From NCBI GenBank assembly GCA_024196135.1, contig JAMQCK010000316.1, positions 1-28,573 of the forward strand: 28,573 nucleotides of DNA, read 5' to 3'. The notes beneath the pieces are model-generated. The model ran no database searches. It was given only the letters and a program-made list of their open reading frames with translations, and was not told the origin of the DNA. Position numbers and translations under genes: made by a program. Shown in pieces: positions 9,009-17,671 of this stretch (the stretch's first letter is position 1; the number at the start of each line of letters is the position of its first letter). Source of the DNA: Pleurotus ostreatus/Saccharomyces cerevisiae fusant. Taxonomy: Eukaryota > Opisthokonta.

Positions 9009-9290
9009 GTGAGTGAGTTGACGGTCTACTTCTACTGTCGAGCGCGACTAACTGCTCGCTCTTAGGTCTTTCCTTTCGTCCCAACGAGCCGCCGAAGGGG
9101 CGGCTCAATCTAAAACCTCGGCAGAGATGAGGGGGAGCACATTCTCGCCTCGATGTGAGCGAGGGCCGGGTTTCTTAAAGATGAGTGCGTTCGGGGTTTC
9201 TTTCTGCTCTCGAGCGCGGCTAACTGTTCACTTGTAGGTCCTTCCTTTCGTCTTGTCGAGCCGCGGGGGACGCCACACGAGTGGTTTGAC
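9009..9290. repeat. Two tandem units with intron-like and exon-like parts
   Basis: The segments ending in GACTAACTGCTCGCTCTTAG (to 9064) and GGCTAACTGTTCACTTGTAG (to 9237) are a duplicated pair about 173 bp apart. Each is followed by GTCYTTCCTTTCGTC and then a GAGCCGC motif like the core of the larger upstream array. On the plus strand each looks like an intron (donor GTGAGT at 9009; GTGAGC near 9156) plus a following exon. On the minus strand both units keep one frame open with conservative differences (RKERPKSEQLVALDSR versus RKEGPTSEQLAALESR). Which strand, if either, is coding is unresolved. I read this as an outlying part of the exon-like array. Confidence 0.5.
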
Positions 9291-9743
9291 TTTGAACTGG
9301 GGGAAGGGGGAGGGAGCGACCCTTCTCGCAGTCGAAGGGGACTTGAAGGCAAGGTGTTGTCGTGCTCGCTGACGCTTTCCTAGCGGCGCGACGCACGGGG
9401 AGACTGAGCGAAGGCGAGGGTTCACGGAATTTGTGAAAGGGAGGGGTGTAGGGTGGGTAGGGTGGGATCTTTGGCACGTAGATAGTATGATTTCCTCGTA
9501 GATAGCATGCTCGTAGTAGAATTTGAATGCAATACCTTGTCATTAACAACTCGAGAGACGTACGCACGCGGAGATACAGTGTCGGTGAGGAGAGGGGGGC
9601 TAAAAAGCGCTCATCCTCGCGACCAAGTTCACGCTCGACGAGGGACAGGTCGTGCTCATCGTCGCCACCGAGTTCACATTCTCTCTCACGACGAGGTTCA
9701 CGCTTGAGGGGGTGGAAGGTCTCGTATTGCGATATCTACCAAG
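9291..9743. other. Stretch with no supported gene
   Basis: A minus-strand frame (9220-9567) is open but shows no domain. If the G-alpha gene at about 9.75-10.89 kb were complete, its switch II, NKxD and C-terminal exons should lie here on the minus strand. I looked for DVGGxR and NKxD coding patterns and found none. Confidence 0.4.
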
Positions 9744-9763
9744 CTACCTACCTACCTACCTAC
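9744..9763. repeat. (CTAC)5 microsatellite
   Basis: Five CTAC units. On the minus strand they read GTAG, and they provide the first stop codon (9752-9754) in the tail of the G-alpha-like gene. Confidence 0.9.
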
Positions 9764-10888
9764 CTCTCTTCTCCCAACCTCGCGCGTCGTCGTGTCGTGT
9801 CCCTCCCATCGTCTTGCGAGCGCGTCCGCCGCGGCACGCGAGTGCGCCCGTCGTCCTCTGCAGTCGCGCGCGTGCCCACCCCTCCGAAGGAGGGGTAGCG
9901 CAGCGGTCCCCCGCCGCGATTCTCGCCCCCCGCTTACCTATCGTCGGCGCTAGGCACGTAAGGGATGTCTGCTATCCTGGGGAGCGCGTTGGAGAAGCTG
10001 CACAGGCGCAGCTGTCAGCCCAAGACTCGCGTTAGCGAGTCTTGCTCGCGCCAGCCAAACCGTCGCAGGCGAACCACGTACTATGCCGTGTCGACGCGCA
10101 CCTTGCGCTCGCGCACGAGGCGCTGGACGTAGAGATTGCGCCACAACTCGCGGATCGCCTGCGCGCTCTCGCAAATCGTACGCGCCACAAGCTCGCGGAC
10201 GGGCGCGGGCCCTCTTTTCTTCTTCTTCAGATACAACTTACTGCTGCTGCTCAGGCGCATGCATGGGCGCGTGCGCCTCCCCACGCCCGTGTCGTGATTG
10301 AACTCATTTACGAGCGAGTCCTCCATCGATATAAGCGGGAGCAGGCGGTGGCGGAGCTCGGCGACCTCGGGGTTGACGACTGCTGCACCCGTGTCAACCG
10401 CGTAGTCTACATCGTCGATAATGGCGCGGACGGCAGCGATGAGGTTGAGGAAGACGAGGGGCCGCCACAGAGCACGCTCGCCCTCGAGGACGTGCGGCGC
10501 GTAGAAGTTGCTGAACTGCTTGCATATCGTCGATTTACCTGTGGAGGATGTGAGGGGAAGTTTGGGGGGATTTCGCCCGTCGCTCACCTGCGCCAGAGGG
10601 CCCGACAACAAGGACTGCCAAGTGGGTATAAGTATTTGATATGCTGATCGGAAGCTTTCAACGGCGAACCTGGGATGTCGCTGAGAGCGTGTCGCGCGCG
10701 CTTGCGACGCTCGGACTCGTGCTGGGGGCGCGTGAGAGGAGTTCCCGTCGCGAAGGAACGCGGCGCGCGCTCACCTCAATCAGTGCATCGATCGCACGGC
10801 TGGCCTGCGATGCCTGGACCTCGAGCGAACGCTTCTCTTTGCGGCTCGCACGCGATGTCCGCGAGCTCACGGTGTCGGAAATGGACAT
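9752..10888 (-). pseudogene. Truncated G-protein alpha subunit-like gene
   Basis: Exons by splice signals: 10775-10888, 10670-10721, 10588-10614, 10102-10538, 9938-10011. A last piece, 9752-9857, ends at a stop inside the CTAC repeat. The spliced protein runs RAIDALIE, then VLVVGPSGAGKSTICKQF (G1 P-loop), then GERALWRPLVFLNLIAAVRA and a helical-domain region. It continues through IRELWRN to LPRIADIPYVPSADD, the stretch that precedes switch I in G-alpha proteins. It starts MSISDT, without the MGxxxS myristoylation signal, as in the atypical G-alpha paralogues of Agaricomycetes. After residue 234 the similarity stops: DVGGxR, NKxD, TCAT and the receptor-binding tail are absent, so GTP hydrolysis and signalling are not expected. 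Intron 10615-10669 has an unusual GTTCGC donor. The 437-nt exon keeps one open frame. Likely a relic or a P-loop-only paralogue. Confidence 0.6.
10022..10041. repeat. Perfect hairpin inside a G-alpha intron
   Basis: AGACTCGC-GTTA-GCGAGTCT forms an 8-bp stem with a 4-nt loop within the predicted intron 10012-10101. On the transcribed minus strand the loop is TAAC, so the branch-site-like CTAAC would lie at the tip of the hairpin. Confidence 0.6.
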
Positions 10889-11338
10889 GGGGGCGGCGGG
10901 GGAGAAAGGGGAGGAGGAGGAGATGGTGGTAGGAGGCAAGAAGGAAACGGCGGGGGTAAATGAATGTCATCACCTCATAATGTACTTTGTGACATTGACA
11001 TTCCGGCATGCCAGAGAACACGAGGCACGGGCTTCCCAGATGCTATTTTAGCTCGGATCTCCGTGTCGATCCAGGATGAGACGCGTATGTCCGCTTCGCG
11101 CACGCGTAACGAGAGCGTACCCAGACGTTCTTCCCGGGAAGCAGGGGCGAAACCTACGTCCGTCGCGGGGCAATAGAGCGCGCTGGGGAGCCGAGATTTG
11201 CACGGAAACCGCACTGTGGACGTCGAATGCTAGCGCTGGCGCTTGAAGAGCTCGGGGAGGAGTAGGAACGGCGACAGATGGTGGGGCCCCGATCTCCATG
11301 ATTACTTCCGTCAAGTGTCGCCTTCGCGCTGCCTTCCC
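10889..11338. other. Intergenic, upstream of the G-alpha-like gene
   Basis: It probably holds the promoter of the minus-strand G-alpha-like gene. I found no clear TATA box. A frame extending that gene upstream to an ATG at 10939 is open, but the added residues are Ser/Pro-rich and not conserved-looking. Other frames here are short. Confidence 0.35.
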
Positions 11339-12133
11339 GCACAGCCAAGGCGTACGCGAGCGCCCAGCGACCGTCCATATTACGATGGAGCTTTCTGCAG
11401 GGGTGAAGTTCAGAATAACCGACGCAACGCGAGTGCCGGATGACCGACCTCTGAAGTCATCGCCCTTGATCGTTACTTGCCTCCATAATCCACGTCAAAT
11501 GCAGCACGCCGACCGCAGCTGGCCATGTCGGCATGGCGCGTCCACCGCGACACGAACGTCGAACGACACCGGGGCGGACGTCGTGACACCGCCTGGAGCA
11601 GACGCTGATGTTCGATTACGCGCCTGCTGAGCCGCGTTGTCGGTCCGGTTTTAGGGACGGAAGGTCAGCGGACGCGAGGGAACAGTAACGCCGTCGATAG
11701 AGCGTAACAGCGCACGGCGAGGAGCTTTCCACAAGTCAATACCTCGGCGACAGACAGTCGGGCTACCGTCATGTTAGCTGGCAGACGACCTCCGCGAATT
11801 GGCTGTCCGGGCGCCCCGGCGTATGCCCCGAGCGTCCGTCTCCTACGGCAGCCCTCTGAGTAGGATGAATGCCTCGAGTTCGATACCGACTGTCGCGGAC
11901 GGGGTAGCCCTACCCCGGATTGCCTGCCTTGCAGTTGTAGATGCCAGCAGTGGTTCCAATAGAACGCCACCGCCCGATACGACGTCCTTGGGCGACGATC
12001 TTAGGCGCAATTTCTGCAATGCTTGGTATTCCCTAGCACTTAGCGATTCTCTGCCTCGCAGGGGATTGTCATCTTGACGATATCTAGCGATCCCGGATAT
12101 CGGCAGCATGACGGTGGAGGATAAGGCGCACAA
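11339..12133. repeat. Duplicated non-coding element, copy B
   Basis: The left arm (11339-11635) matches the reverse complement of 2-317. The right arm (11639-12133) matches 330-661 directly. A 135-bp segment (11949-12083) is present here and absent from the other copy, lying between GCCAGC and CTAGC sequences that correspond to a single CTAGC in copy A. Identity reaches 100 percent over 97 bp (11722-11818). No coding sequence is recognisable. The two copies are about 11 kb apart and bracket most of the repeat-rich half of the window. No retroelement genes lie between them, so they are not LTRs of one element. Confidence 0.8.
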
Positions 12134-12842
12134 CGACCGCCACACCGGAGCTTTCCGCCAGCATCGGCGTTTGCCGAATAACTTCACGTGATCGAAGTTG
12201 AACTCTTGCCTCGGACTTTCCATCCGCTATGTCGGCGCTTCGAGCTACGTAGTAGTAATGAATGTTGGGCATACTTTACTCTAAAGCCATGAAGAGGAGC
12301 TCGAAGTCTGCGCAAGACCTCACGTCCATCCGGGAGCTTCATGACCGTACCGCCACCGACAGAGGCCGTAAGCGGACGTCGTTCTTCCGAGCTGTTAGCT
12401 CTGGTCATCCAACGACTTCCTCCAGAGACATAAAAGTCAAATCTAAGATGCAGGTGCTCATCTAATGAAGTATCTAAATGACCTATGCGCCCGACCATCG
12501 GGCGTACATGACGTACGACTGAAAGCAGGGAAGATGAGCGCACAGTCACAGCGGCGACAAGTCCATTATGGCTGCGTTGAATGATGCGAGTATTTTGTTT
12601 CGAGAACATGTAAGTGACTCTGAATTCACAGATGCAGTCACTATCCACCATTTGAGGCAAAGTGCCTAAAGGGAAGGCAAATAATATTTAGTACGATGTA
12701 ATTCGGCTGTAGTCTGAAGCAAGCTGGTATATGGTTGACAATGCGAGGCAGAGCCTTGTATGAAGAGGCTCAGGAAGCAGTTAGTACTGAGAACAGTGAA
12801 TCCGACACGGATCCTAGTAGCGTGTTTGGTCCTCCAATGCAA
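12134..12842. other. Intergenic, nothing firm
   Basis: The composition becomes more balanced and AT-richer here than to the left. Short frames on both strands (e.g. minus 12184-12660) have no recognised domain. I see no gene. Confidence 0.4.
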
Positions 12843-12916
12843 GGGTCGGTGGCGTAGTTGGTTATCGCATCTGTCTAACACACAGAAGGTCCTCAGTTCG
12901 AACCTGGGCCGACTCA
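12843..12916 (+). tRNA. tRNA-Val, anticodon AAC
   Basis: This 74-nt stretch folds as a complete tRNA. The acceptor GGGTCGG (12843-12849) pairs with CCGACTC (12909-12915) with one G-U. The anticodon stem TCTGT/ACAGA encloses loop CTAACAC, with anticodon AAC at 12877-12879. The T arm CTCAG/CTGGG encloses TTCGAAC, and the discriminator base is A12916. Box A-like TGGCGTAGTTGG (12850-12861) and box B-like AGTTCGAACCT are the internal Pol III promoter. There is no intron. A TTTTT terminator starts four bases downstream (12920). CCA is not encoded, as expected in eukaryotes. Confidence 0.95.
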
Positions 12917-12919
12917 TAC

Positions 12920-12924
12920 TTTTT
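12920..12924 (+). terminator. RNA polymerase III terminator of tRNA-Val
   Basis: A run of five T residues stands just after the 3' end of the tRNA, the usual Pol III stop signal. Confidence 0.85.
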
Positions 12925-13247
12925 GCTTTCTCTGCATCACGAAGAGCTTCGTGAATTCGCCACGGATTGCCTACCGCGATTGCCTAGTATTTTTTCTCAC
13001 AATACGAAGACCCTTCAATCAGTTGCGAGGCCAGAGGAGCACTAATCAGACAGAGGTGAAGGTGGATTTAGTACAACTGCCTTCTGCTATTAGTACTGTA
13101 CATGGCGATGTGAATCAATGGCGACAAGTTAGTTAATACAGTGCACCATGGATGCGCACAGGAACTCTAGGTGGTAATATTTCGCTGGCGCGTAGTAGCA
13201 TTCCGTTACCTCCCCACGCAAGTGGGGGATGCATTGATGTTTATAAC
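12925..13247. other. Intergenic between tRNA-Val and the GNAT gene
   Basis: It should include the 3' untranslated region of the minus-strand acetyltransferase. No other gene or repeat is seen. Confidence 0.4.
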
Positions 13248-14065
13248 TCATGCAGCGCAATTGATGCGACCAGCAACGAGGTAGGCGTCTCGGCATCCCG
13301 ATATTGTCGATACCCTGTCGTGCATGTCAGCAGCGGTGTCCACGTAACAGCCAGTCCGTCCCTCGCCGTGCGGCAGTCAGCGCCGCGCGTCGCGCAGTTG
13401 CCATCCTGCCGCTCCCCGCAGACCAGTCGTTGAAGGAAGACAGCAGACTCACCTGTACGCATTCGCGATGCGCTCCCGCGTCCGCAGACCCAAGCGCTCG
13501 TAGAAGCGGCGTGCGCCGTCGTTGACGGCGGAGACGTGGGCTTGAACGAGGACGCCGAATGAGGTAACATCGACGTCGCCGTCGGTGTCCGAGTCGCAGT
13601 CAGCAACGATTTTGCTGCGAGGAAGTAGCGCGGATGCGGCGGCGTGGACGAGCTGCTGGGCGAGGCCATGGTGCTGATGCTCGCGCAGGACACCGAGGGT
13701 GAGGATCTCGACGTGAGGCTCTGTGGATCGCGCGCGGTCGGCGCGAGGGCCGACGCGCTGCGCAGAGAACTCGCAATCCGAATACCTGCACCCTTCGTGC
13801 TTCGCGGCAGAGATGAAGGCGACGATGTCGTTAGGATCTCGTTTTGGGCACGCGACCAAGCAGACGCGGTCCTTTTGCAGGAGCAAGGTCATGAAGAACG
13901 ACGAGGGGTATCGCACAGGGAGGAGGGTAGCCTATCAGAGCGTCAGCAATCGATAAGACGAGCCAAGGTGAGCCTTAGACATACGTGAAGCTCGCGGACC
14001 GCGGCAAGGTCAGCAGATGTAAGTGGTCGCACGACATACTGCGCGGCGCCGTTCATGCTGGTCAT
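13248..14065 (-). CDS. GNAT-family N-acetyltransferase
   Basis: Exons 13985-14065, 13453-13931 and 13248-13314 give a protein of about 208 residues. The N-terminus reads YVVRPLTSADLAAVRELH, then ATLLPVRYPSSFF, a start typical of NAA50/NAA60-like GNAT enzymes. The acetyl-CoA pyrophosphate loop Q/R-x-x-G-x-A is QHHGLA at residues 113-118, after the strand VEILTLGVL. The C-terminal strand-turn FYERLGLRTRE is also typical. Such enzymes move acetyl groups from acetyl-CoA to protein N-termini or small amines; the substrate here is unknown. Intron 13315-13452 (138 nt) is longer than its neighbours. Without it the protein ends at 13449 after IANAYR. Splicing it adds RDAYLVAGRI, which resembles the end of related enzymes. 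The ATG at 14065 is chosen because an upstream in-frame ATG (14125) would translate a microsatellite into Ser-Leu repeats. Confidence 0.82.
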
Positions 14066-14082
14066 CGCGAGGTATAGGAGAA

Positions 14083-14114
14083 GGGAGAGGGAGAGGGAGA
14101 GGGAGAGGGAGAGG
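14083..14114. repeat. (GGGAGA)5 microsatellite in the GNAT 5' region
   Basis: A 6-bp unit is repeated about 5.3 times, only 18 bp upstream of the chosen GNAT start codon. On the coding (minus) strand it is a CT-rich tract of the kind that marks fungal transcription starts. Confidence 0.9.
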
Positions 14115-14790
14115 CAGGAGGTCAAGAGGTTTTCATGGGCCTCCGCTCAAGGCCTTTCAATGAAGGCCTCCGTCACGCCCAGGCTTGCGGTGGTTTGATT
14201 CACACCGCCGTTCCCCGGGGCCTCGAAGGTGATTACGGCTGAGGGGGCGGTGATTTCACGACTAAATCGAAGGAGACCGCCATAAACACAGGGCCCGTCC
14301 CGCGCCCCCGCCGTCCCGGCAGGTGACACCTTCGGGCGCGATGCCGAGGGGGAGAAACAAACGCCGTTGGAGAACAATGCGGGGTCGAAGACGGAGAGAG
14401 GAACGTGATTTGGGCGTGATTTACGGTTGACGTCTTCGTTGAAATTGCCCGCGCACGCGACAGCGCCTGACAGCGCCCCTGCGGGCTTGGCGACCGCCGA
14501 AAACGGTCGTCAAAGGTTGCTGTTTGCGGCGAAGGCATCGAGGGACGGTCCTCCTCGTCGAGGGCGGGCTGCTGGTGGTCAGCGATGCATGTGACGTGCA
14601 CGTTCGAGCGCTTCGCGACGTCGTGGCAGCATGGGAAGCGCACGGCTTGTTTCCTGACCGCCACATACAACGAGCGCTAGCCACAACACGCTCCGCCTGC
14701 TCCGCCACCAGTGCAGCAGCGGTCTCCCGTGCGCCTCTGCCCGTCGGAAGGATCCGGCACGATTCGTTCCTGCGCCATAACTGCCGGCCC
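14115..14790. other. Divergent upstream region of the GNAT and PEPCK genes
   Basis: No supported gene lies here, although frames are open on both strands because of high GC. It contains AAGGCCTT near 14149 with a second AAGGCCT 14 bp on. GCGGGG-type sequences near 14379 and 14244 fit the loose SYGGRG pattern of CreA/Mig1 glucose-repression factors. Such sites are common by chance in GC-rich DNA, so the link to PEPCK regulation is only inference. Confidence 0.35.
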
Positions 14791-14793
14791 GCC

Positions 14794-14850
14794 ATTGGCT
14801 AAGCTCCGAGTCATCGTGGGATGAGTCTTCGGTGGCTGGCCACTATAAAA
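14794..14850 (+). promoter_or_regulatory. PEPCK core promoter: inverted CCAAT and TATA box
   Basis: ATTGG (14794-14798, CCAAT on the other strand) lies 46 bp before TATAAAA (14844-14850). The start codon is 256 bp further on. A likely 5' untranslated intron follows at 14923-15005 (donor GTGAGTGC, acceptor TTTAG). The clean TATA box fits a strongly inducible gene such as PEP carboxykinase. Confidence 0.6.
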
Positions 14851-15105
14851 CCCCACAGAAACCAGCGCTGGCCGTACCCCACACATCTTTTGCGCGGAAG
14901 AGCGCCCAGCAGGAACAAGTCGGTGAGTGCGCGTGCGCATTTTTGACTTTACACCCGGGGCATCATTTCAATTTATTTATGCCCATGACGCACATCCATA
15001 TTTAGTCCATCCCCATCCCCAGCTACTGCTTGCCTCCTCCCACCATCTCCCAGCAGCTCGCTAAGCCTTCTCTAGTCCTTCAGCATCCACCCATCGTCGC
15101 CCATC

Positions 15106-17054
15106 ATGTCCCGCAACATCCAGACCCCCTACGTTACCCCGCACATCCTCCACAAGAACTACGCGCAGGCGTATGATTCGGAGCAGTTCAACAACTGTGA
15201 GAACGCGTTCTCTCCTCGTCGTCACTCCGACTGACTCGCGCAGTTGTCGGTAGCACCCTGGAGTACTTCTCCCAGGCGGGCTTCGACATGGATCGGATAC
15301 AGATCAAGCGCAATGCCCCGGTAGCGCAGCTTTACGAGGACGCGATCCGGAATGAGGGCGCTATCATGGCCTCCTCTGGCGCCTTGATCAACTTTTCCGG
15401 CAAGAAGACTGGTCGCAGCCCGAAGGACAAGCGCATTGTCTACGAGGAGACCAGCAAGGACGACATCTGGTGGGGATCGGTCAACATCAAGATGGACGAG
15501 CGTGCGCACAGTCTCCCGACATAGCTCCCGCAGCTCCGCTAACGCCCGCGCAGATACTTTCGAGATCAATCGCGAGCGCGCTATTGACTACCTGAACACC
15601 CGTGACAACGTCTATGTCTTCGATGGCTACGCTGGCGTACGTGCTTAGCACAAGTCATGTTACCCCCAAGCTGACCTTCCTTCCATTCAGTGGGACCCCA
15701 AATACCGCATCAAGGTCCGGGTCATCTGCGCGCGCGCGTATCACGCGCTCTTCATGGTGCGTCATCTCCCCTTTGACGCCCTCACGTGTGCTAACATCAG
15801 AGCAGAACAACATGCTCATCCGGCCGACGCCAGAACAACTGGCTGACTTTGGCGAGCCGGACTTCATCATCTACAACGCTGGCCAGTTCCCGGCCAACCG
15901 CTTCACGAAGGGCATGTCGTCGACAACGTCCGTGGAGATCAACTTCAAGCGCATGGAGATGGTCATCCTTGGCACGGAATACGCTGGCGAGATGAAGAAG
16001 GGTGTCTTCTCCGTCATGCACTACTTGCAACCGGTCAAGTTCGGCCAGCTCTCCCTGCACTCCTCCGCCAACGTCGGCAACGAGAAGGGCGACGTCACGC
16101 TCTTCTTCGGTCTCTCGGGCACCGGCAAGACCACGCTCTCCGCCGACCCCAACCGCGCCCTCATCGGCGACGACGAGCACGTCTGGTCCGACACCGGTGT
16201 CTTCAACATCGAGGGCGGCTGCTACGCGAAGACGATCAACCTCTCCGCCGAGAAGGAGCCCGAGATCTTCAACGCGATCCGCTTCGGCGCCATCCTCGAG
16301 AACGTCGTGTACAACCCGCTCACGCGCGAGCCGGACTACGACGACGTGAGCATCACGGAGAACACGCGCTGCGCGTACCCGATCGACTTCATCCCGAACG
16401 CGCGCATCCCGTCTGTGGTCGACCGCCAGCCTAGCAACATCATCATGTTGACCTGCGACGCGTTCGGCGTGCTCCCGCCCGTGAGCAAGCTCACGCCGGA
16501 GCAGGCCAGCTACCACTTCCTCGCCGGGTACACGTCGAAGACGCCCGGGACTGAGGACGGCGTTCTCGAGCCCATCCCCACCTTCTCGACGTGCTACTCT
16601 GCGCCGTTCATCGTGCTTCACGTATGTTTTTCCTCACTTACTTCTTTGCGCATCGAGCTGACCCTCTCCCCAGCCCGGCCGCTACGCCGAGATGCTCGCG
16701 GAGCGCATGGCGAAGCACAACGTCGACTGCTGGCTCATCAACACCGGCTGGACCGGCGGCAAGTTCGGCACGGGCAAGCGCTGCCCACTCAAGTACACGC
16801 GCGCCATCGTCGACGCCGTGCACTCCGGCGAGCTCGCGAAGGCCGAGTACGAGACCTTCGGCACGTTCAACCTGCAGATCCCCACCGCGATCGAGGGCAT
16901 CCCGCGCGAGCTCCTCAACCCGGAGCTCGCGTGGCCGGACAAGGCGAGCTTCACGAAGGAGGTGCGCAAGCTGGCGGGCATGTTCCAGAAGGCGTTCGCG
17001 CTGTATGAGAAGGATGTGGAGCCGAAGGTGCGGGCGGCGGGCCCGCAGTTGTAA
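15106..17054 (+). CDS. PCK1: Phosphoenolpyruvate carboxykinase (ATP)
   Basis: Exons 15106-15196, 15244-15501, 15554-15636, 15691-15756, 15806-16621 and 16674-17054 give 564 residues, close to the 549 of budding yeast Pck1. The enzyme converts oxaloacetate and ATP to PEP, CO2 and ADP, the committing step of gluconeogenesis, in the cytosol. Diagnostic motifs are TGRSPKDKR (86-94, substrate loop), the PEPCK P-loop [10 protein letters not shown] (268-277) and the metal-binding IGDDEHVW (286-293). [12 protein letters not shown] LIRPTPEQL and the C-terminal [14 protein letters not shown] are also family signatures. All five introns are 47-54 nt with normal borders and exon phases agree throughout. 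The ATP type, not the animal GTP type, is expected in fungi. It is probably repressed by glucose and induced on C2/C3 or lipid substrates, from family knowledge. Confidence 0.97.
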
Positions 17055-17671
17055 GGTGGGAGCGACTGAGAGGCCGGGGGACGGTAGAGGGCAGAGGGTG
17101 GATCGTGGATATACGGACATGCAATGTTAATTATGTTGTACCATATTTGTCGTAAAGCTGTCGTCGAATGCTTTGTATACCTGAAGTCGGTACTCATCGT
17201 AAAGAGTCTGGCAGTGTACAGAATAAGGATAATGAAAGGTTTGCCAAATATGGCCAAAAATTCTCTGCACATCGCGTTGGCCGCCCTCGAACGCGAGTTG
17301 GGCACAAAGCGGATCGGAGATATAACCCGGGGCGCACAGTCGATGCCCAACTGCCCCTATCTCTTTCGTACTCGCCACATCCCGCAGGTTTATACATGCA
17401 TACCTACCCTTCCCCCTCTCCTTATCCTCACCTCAGATGCCGCACAAAGTCAGCGTGGGCTCCACCTCGTCAGGCGGGCGGTAGGTTTCGCGCAGGGTCC
17501 CTCGATCGAGGCAGCTGAGCAGTCACCGGGTAGGTCCTATTGGCTATAGCCCGGCACCGGATTTAGTGGTTAGGAAGTAAGTGTGCAGGCGAGGGTATAA
17601 CTACCGGAAGCATGGGGTAGGGGTGGACATTCGCTCTACGGGACGCCTCGCTACGGACTATTCTGAACAAC
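17055..17671. other. PEPCK 3' region and polyol dehydrogenase upstream region
   Basis: The stretch should hold the PEPCK 3' end and the promoter of the next gene. TATA-like sequences occur near 17316 and 17388, but none sits at a clear distance from the ATG at 17672. No gene or repeat is seen. Confidence 0.4.

Noticed and set aside
9220..9567. Missing C-terminal G-alpha exons in the downstream minus-strand frame
   Set aside because: The translated frame has no DVGGxR, NKxD or TCAT motif.
9893..9960. tRNA-like box A (TAGCGCAGCGGT) after a GC hairpin
   Set aside because: There is no box B (GGTTCGANTCC), no anticodon arm and no acceptor pairing, and the stretch fits as an intron of the G-alpha-like gene.
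10042..10647. 201-codon plus-strand open frame
   Set aside because: It is the antisense shadow of the G-alpha-like exons, which carry a clear P-loop on the other strand.
2..12133. Two related repeats 11 kb apart as LTRs of a retrotransposon
   Set aside because: One arm is inverted between the copies, and no gag, protease, reverse transcriptase or integrase sequence lies between them.
15797..16621. 274-codon minus-strand open frame
   Set aside because: It is antisense to the long PEPCK exon and an effect of third-position GC bias.
15602..17008. 468-codon plus-strand frame starting inside PEPCK
   Set aside because: It reads through two PEPCK introns and changes frame after 16621; the spliced model gives the complete conserved protein instead.
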